Positions 58,684 through 64,000 of a stretch of 64,000 nucleotides of DNA are shown one piece after another. The stretch is from Isoetes taiwanensis (Eukaryota > Streptophyta > Lycopodiopsida > Isoetales > Isoetaceae): positions 2,024,465 to 2,088,464 of the forward strand of contig JAJEKV010000087.1 in the NCBI GenBank assembly GCA_021234155.1. Reading direction: 5' to 3'. Each line of letters begins with the position of its first letter. Positions within the stretch are counted from its first letter, which is position 1. The position numbers and the translations under genes were made by a program. Under the pieces are notes generated by a model, which was given only the letters and a program-made list of their open reading frames with translations, made no database searches and was not told where the DNA came from.

Positions 58684-60925
58684 TTCTTTTTCTTTTTTCT
58701 TTTTTGAAGAACTGTGTCATCAATATATTAAAAGAATGATAATGTTACAAAGCAAGTGAGGAGGAAGAGCGCCCCAAAGGGGCAATGATACCTGACCTCC
58801 CAACAAACTCCGCAGGCTTGCAACTCTGTACAATGAGCCATCACCATCTACAACACCAAGGGGTCGCAAATGGCAAACTTCCGCTTACTAATCCAGGAAC
58901 CTGAAGCTTTGAAATAAACATTACCTAAGTCGAGGAATCGAGGGTTGAACCTTCGAGATCCTGAAAGATCCACAACCGCCGCCCTTCAAATCAGCCACCA
59001 ACCAAGCTACGCGCCAGATGCAAGGCTTCTTTGCCGCTTAAGGCGGCCAAGCACGAGGATACACATGGGCGGAAATGGCTGGCGGCTGATCAATCTCACA
59101 CAGCAGGCCCTAGCAATCGAGCTGCAAGTGAGGGCATAAAACCCGGACAATGCTCCACCCGATCTCCACGATGAAGGCCACAACAAAAGAGGCGAAGGGC
59201 TCACACGACTAAGCCCATTCACAAAGGGCATTCACCACGATACAGCGGTGCACCACGCCTGAAGCACTGCGGTGCAGAGTGGCTCCATGTCCACGATCAA
59301 GCCAGAAGCCATCGAGAACTTCGAAAGCTCACGAGACCACTTACGAAGGGGAGGCGATTAATGTCATGAATAGCCGATACCCGGTATAAGACGCACAAAA
59401 CAAGAAGACACAACTTATCAGGATGAACCTTCCAAACACACTTTCCACATCATCGAGGAGGGACTATAGGTATGTGTAGCGGAATACTCCGCCACTTGTT
59501 CCGGTCGCCCGATCCACTGCCCCTCGGTAGCCGAGTTCAAAAACTCCCGCGAAGCTAAAGCTGACCACCCCAATACCAATCCTCCAAAGTGAGCCACGAT
59601 GGCTAGCCTCAGCGAACTTTGTGTCCCAGGCATGCAGTGGCGATATTAAAGACAAGTCTTGTGAGGGTGGGAACCCACAAGAAAGGAGAAGAGTGGTGTC
59701 ATTTGAGGCGTATAATCTAGGCTGGAAGAGCCTGCGCGCATGATCCCAAGCCCGCCTTTCATTGAGAAAAGGGAATGCATGTGGGAAAAGGCAGAGACCA
59801 TGCGGTGCCGGGCAACTCCACATGCCTGAGCCTGACTCCCCAAATGCCACACAATGGCGAAGAAATTTGCACCCAACAATAGCCACCGCACCCGAGGGAG
59901 AAGATGCTCCATCTAGCGAATGCTCAAACAAACTTGGAGACCAGCACCTTGCACTATGCAATGCCAAATCTAGAATGGCCAAGCCCCCATCCTCCGCGAG
60001 TAGGAGACACTTCCACCAAGCCCATAAGCGCTTGTCATCATCCCCACACAAAATTTGAACAATCTTATCCAAAGCCCAGGGGTATCTTTACCCTCGAAGG
60101 GCTAACATGGCGAGATCTGTATACACATGAGTGCTACAAAGTCTTGACTTGGCAATAGTGATCCACCACGCCATGGATGACACAATACTTCCGCAATTGA
60201 GGTGTTTTACATTGCAAAATCTCATCCACACCTCCCCCATGGAAACATCCTCCAAAGGAATACCCATGACTTAGTACACATTACGGAAGCACCTTCCAAG
60301 GGAATAGAAGGCAAAACAAGAAGAGTCGGTGGAGCCCATAATAAACACTTACCCCAATTCGAAGAATGCAGAGGCCAAGGAGAAGTATCCATCGACCCTT
60401 CACGTGTAAGTTCCTCATATTACTTACGAAGAGGGAAAGTGTCATCGGCAAACTGGTTAAATAATCTGCTGGCTGCCATCCCACCATCCAAAGCCCATCC
60501 ACCATGCTCCTCCCACTTTGCAGCCAAAAACAAGCGAGGCCGGTGCCTCCGCCACAATCGTAAACAAAATGAAGCCAAAAGGGCACCCACGGCACCTACT
60601 TTAAAGTAGAAAAAGGTGGAGGTTCACCACGGCATATACCACGTAGCCGATGTTGCGACCTATGCAGCTTCATGGCTGTCTCATTAAAGCGTGGACCACA
60701 GCCGCTAACATCATGAACCACAAGAACTCCCTAGCCGGACACTATCGTAAGCTTTGGCAAAGTCGAGCTTAAGATAAGCCGAGAATTCATGACTGTTCTC
60801 TGGCCCAATAAAGGCCCTCATAGGCTGCGGCAACATTAGTCAAAATGTTCCTCGGGGACAAACCGGTACGCCTTACTAATGGAAGAAGTCAACAAGGTTC
60901 AACTTCTGCCGGGGCTGCGTAATCT
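58684..60925 (-). mobile_element. L1-type LINE, 5'-truncated and decayed
   Basis: Read from about 60925 downward on the minus strand: NVAAAYEGLYWA (near 60810-60850), then AYLKLDFAKAYDSV at 60738-60780 (reverse-transcriptase palm motif with an Asp), then LFNQFADDTFP with the FADD catalytic motif at 60441-60452. After the polymerase comes DDDKRLWAWWKCLL then GGLAILDLALHSA near 59930-60050, the usual thumb/connection segment. The element ends in an A-rich tail (pyrimidine run at 58684-58714 on the plus strand) preceded by cacagttcttc. Multiple frameshifts and stops make it inactive. The endonuclease and ORF1 are missing. Confidence 0.85.
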
Positions 60926-61020
60926 TATACGAGAGGACATGAGGAGATTTGAAATGGTCAAGCAAATTTTATTATTGAGTGGATGTTGAGGTTATATATA
61001 GGAAACTGATCTAGCGAGAA

Positions 61021-61204
61021 GATTTATAATTTACCACTCAGTATCAAGGGTTGGAGTTTGAACTGTACTAATCTTGTTATGCAAAAAGACTTTAATCTAT
61101 TGCAAAGATAGGATTATAATTTACCACCCAATATCAAGGGTTGGAGTTTGAACTGTACTAATCTTATTATGTAGAAAAGACTTTAATCCATTGCAAAGAT
61201 AGGA
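61021..61204 (+). repeat. Tandem duplication, 90-base unit
   Basis: Units 61021-61110 and 61111-61204 share ataatttaccac, tatcaagggttggagtttga, actgtactaatctt, gactttaatc and attgcaaagataggatt with few differences. Confidence 0.85.
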
Positions 61205-61292
61205 TTGAGGTGCGGTGGATGACTTATGCCTATCATTGCTTAGTCAAGGATAGATTTGCAATAACATTAGGGCAGTTGAGATGCGAAGATAT

Positions 61293-61841
61293 CCTATCGA
61301 TACATTCCACGTCATATTTCGGCTCCTTTTCCCATGCCACCTAGGATGCAAACTCTCATAATTACAGTTGCTTGGAATATTCTTAGGAATAAGAGTTGCA
61401 CATTCATGGCCATATGTATTTAATTCTGTTGGTTGTCGGGGCGGTTGATGCAACACGTGGGCGCTTCTAAAATGCCACTTGCATTATAGCATCACAGGCA
61501 ACTCATGGCGGTATCTCTTGAAATGGCGTCGCGTCCACCTTCTACATTTCAAAAAGTTGAATGTAGAGTTGGAAGCATGTCGGTCCAGGACTCATTTGTT
61601 GCGTGACTGGCGCTAACCGATCTTCACTTCATCCTAGCCGGAAAGCCCCCTACAATTCCAAATTTGAATTTGCTTAATGTATAAAAGCATGGATTGTAGA
61701 ATGGACTTCCGATTTCCATATGCGAATTTGCAAAATTTCAAAAAGCGAAGTTAGATACGGGCGTTCGGCTCTGAAGCCCAGTGTGTTGGGGCATAAAAAT
61801 ACCACACCTTGATTTGTGATGCGATCTACACGATATGGAAG
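61293..61841 (+). repeat. Direct repeat T, copy 1
   Basis: Shares with 63195-63780 the blocks cattccacgtcatattt, tatgtatttaattct, tgccacttgcattata, ccttctacatttcaaa, tataaaagcatggatt, tttcaaaaagcga and gatgcgatc, all in order. About 1.9 kb apart. It could be a pair of worn LTRs, but it does not begin with TG. Confidence 0.7.
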
Positions 61842-61845
61842 TTGC

Positions 61846-61875
61846 TTGTTGTCAAATTAAAACTTAAACACAAGT
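61846..61875 (+). repeat. 30-base direct repeat, copy 1
   Basis: ttgttgtcaaattaaaactt followed by aaacacaagt. It recurs with one base missing at 63087-63115. It directly follows direct repeat T copy 1, while the second copy precedes T copy 2. Confidence 0.75.
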
Positions 61876-62318
61876 GAAATTCGGCACTTCATTAGTTTTC
61901 TTGAGGTTTGGAGTGTTTTTAAATCCCAATTATAAACATAGTGTATTAGCATCTTGAGTATTAAATAGTATGTTAAATTGAATTACTCTCGATTATTTCA
62001 TTTCACGGATTAAACTCAAATCATATAGGTTTAGGAATAAAGGTTAAAAAGATGTGGCTATTTAGGAATACCCAAGGTTAAAAAAGGGAAGATGTGGATA
62101 TTTGGGTATAAGGTTAAAAAGGAAGATGTTGAGCGGCTCCAAATTTGAGATATGCATAATGGCATGTAATGATGGTTGATAGGACTGAATCTGAATCATT
62201 CCTCTGATTTTCACGTTAATCCGACCTATATCTATTCCGGCCCTGGGTGAAAACCCATTCTCCCCAATCTGGCCCAATCTTTGCTAGATCCTCGCCCAAT
62301 TTCTCTAGTCCATACGCC

Positions 62319-62588
62319 ATGAAGAGATCAGCTACGGAAGAAGGAGGTGTCCTCCAAGCCTAATGCAATTTGGAAGAGGTGTTCCCTCCCTTGAGTTCCC
62401 TCCAGCTGCCCGGTTCTTGCTCACGAATGCCTCACGATTCCTCTGATTCCTCTGATTCCTTTGTGAGTCGAGAGAATGAAATCGAAGGAAATTCGAGCGA
62501 GGAGTTCATCAGTGTTCTTGAAGAATTTTGGATGGAGATTCTTCAGAAAATGAGTGGTCTGAAGCCGGAGAAGAAGAAGCGAAGATGA
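62319..62588 (+). pseudogene. Small acidic/serine-rich frame with one stop
   Basis: From ATG 62319 the frame reads MKRSATEEGGVLQA, a TAA, and then about 75 codons: SSDSSDSFVSRENEIEGNSS, EEFISVLEEFWMEILQKMSG and a basic end KPEKKKRR. The single stop in an otherwise open, compositionally biased frame suggests a decayed or spliced small gene. I do not recognise a family. It lies between the two copies of repeat T. Confidence 0.3.
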
Positions 62589-63086
62589 TGAAGAAGATGA
62601 AGAAGTTGAAAGGCAGATAGCGACTTGAGCTCATGGCGTTAGTTCATGGTATTACTGTTTTCTTTCTTTTCTTAAGCATTCCTTCGCGGTTATTTCTTAT
62701 TTTTTCTGCCGGATGATGAAGCGGATGAATGAAATTTGTTAGAGTGAGCACCTCTTATTTTTCCTTGTTCTTAGTCGAGCTGCCTCCGACTTCTTACATG
62801 CACGCAAGCCTCAGGAGCTTTTGTTGTGAATAGTTGGAAGCCTCGGGCATTTAAATTTACAAAATGATGTAAAGCCATGCAGGCCATAAAATTTTGAATG
62901 TAAAAAGTTTTTTTGCTTCTAATTCCATTTGAATACCCTAACTTTTCTTTGTACATGTGTTACCACTCTTAAATTACATAAGTCATCATCCCTTTTCAGA
63001 GCATATTATTTTCAAGGATCTGGCGAATAGTACATATGCAACAAAATGGAACACACTAAATTAGCATCGTGTGATCCACTTTCTTA

Positions 63087-63115
63087 TTGTTGTCAAATTA
63101 AAACTAAACACAAGT
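63087..63115 (+). repeat. 30-base direct repeat, copy 2
   Basis: Near-identical to 61846-61875. Together they flank a 1.2-kb segment that is not shared by the T repeats. Confidence 0.75.
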
Positions 63116-63194
63116 CCTCCTCAATAGTCTCCCATTTTGCATATAAATATCTATCATTCCAAGTTATATTATGTTTTTATGAACTAAAATGGCC

Positions 63195-63780
63195 TCCTAT
63201 CGACCATTCCACGTCATATTTCAGCCCCTTTTTTCCCATTCCAGTTGCTTGCAGGAATATTCTCGGAATAAAGAGATACATATCTATGGCATATATGTAT
63301 TTAATTCTCTTGTTGTCCGGACAGTTGGCGCATGCGTGGGCTTCTAAAAGCCACTTGCATTATATGTATCTGCGGCAACTCATGGCCGGTCATCTCTCTT
63401 CAGTTTGTCGGATACCAATCATCGCATCACCGGTCTTGTCTTGCCCTATTTTTCATTAGGGGTCCATTCCGCCTTCTACATTTCAAAATTTGAATGTGTA
63501 GGTTGAAGCTTTATATTAGACTTTTCGTTTGGTAGCTGCGGTGCGCCAAAGTTAAATGTGGGATCTTTACTTCATCCCAATACAGGCTTCCCTTCCCCTG
63601 GTCCAATTTTGAATTTTGCTTTATTATAAAAGCATGGATTATAGATGGACTTTTCCATATGTCTGCGTTACATTTCAAAAAGCGAGGTTAGTACGATTTG
63701 AGCCTCAAGCGAGGCGGAGTGTCTTTGGGGCATACAAATTGTACACATTCATTTTAGATGCGATCCACAGGTATGGAAGC
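63195..63780 (+). repeat. Direct repeat T, copy 2
   Basis: Second copy of the 61293-61841 unit with several short insertions. The 110- and 137-codon frames that cross it do not correspond to anything open in copy 1, so they are unlikely to be genes. Confidence 0.7.
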
Positions 63781-64000
63781 TCAAATGATGTGGATAAGGA
63801 TCCAATGACTCAGAGGAATATGCTCCGGTCTTCAATGCATAAAAAAAGGTCTAAAAATAAGAACTTAGACCTCGACATGTTGCCTTGCGGGCTCAAAAAG
63901 TATCGACATCACGAGCGGATGGCGGTTTATATCCATTGGATCCGTTGAGTGGCGAGAGCGAGTCATTGGAGACGTTTCAAGTTTAGCAATACGTAACTGG
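63781..64000. other. End of window; no gene seen
   Basis: No recognised feature. Confidence 0.3.

Overview
This is nuclear DNA of a land plant with a large, repeat-filled genome. The signs are spliced genes with GT-AG introns and AT-rich composition, few genes (about one recognisable locus per 10 kb or less), decayed LTR and LINE retrotransposons, and plant-expanded families: PLS-class pentatricopeptide repeat (PPR) proteins, a trichome birefringence-like (TBL) polysaccharide O-acetyltransferase, and a plastid-type GNAT acetyltransferase. The wording of the PPR repeats (VSWTTMISAFSQQG, CMISLLGRAGQLDQ) reminds me of fern, lycophyte or gymnosperm PPRs more than flowering-plant ones, but that is only an impression. 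No prokaryotic, organellar or CRISPR feature was seen.

Layout. 0-3 kb: last exon of a GNAT acetyltransferase (1613-1773), an EF-hand-like coding relic upstream and a 58-bp-arm foldback element downstream. 3-10 kb: gene-free, with a dispersed repeat that recurs at 57-58 kb, an inverted-repeat pair, a CA/TG block and a degenerate array of palindromic tataaattta cores. 10-20 kb: degraded sequence leading into a Ty3/gypsy-like remnant with two LTR copies of very different length (16890-18349 and 19395-19947), each preceded by the same pol-end/polypurine junction. 21.7-23.5 kb: a TBL pseudogene. 23.5-31 kb: no gene recognised. 31.3-34 kb: an intact intronless PPR gene on the minus strand (32467-33954) with two decayed partial copies just beyond its 3' end. 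34-49 kb: dispersed repeats, including two small elements with tRNA-like (B-box) sequence and hairpins, five copies of a ~100-bp repeat (two here, three at 53-54 kb), and a LINE tail. 50-53 kb: a PPR pseudogene and a possible exon. 54.95-56.47 kb: an intact three-exon TBL gene. 57-58.4 kb: two repeat units bordered by CCATTCTAGAATGG palindromes. 58.7-60.9 kb: a 5'-truncated LINE on the minus strand with recognisable reverse-transcriptase motifs. 61-64 kb: tandem and direct duplications.

How the genes relate. The intact genes are unrelated in function: the TBL product would acetylate wall polysaccharides in the Golgi, the PPR product would bind organellar RNA, and the GNAT would acetylate an amine, probably in the plastid. 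The dominant theme is duplication followed by decay. The TBL pair shares exon structure and intron phase, and the PPR gene is surrounded by broken relatives. I see no convincing new biological system. The most informative items are the TBL gene/pseudogene pair, the palindromic array at 9.6-10.1 kb, and the short tRNA-like repeat families.
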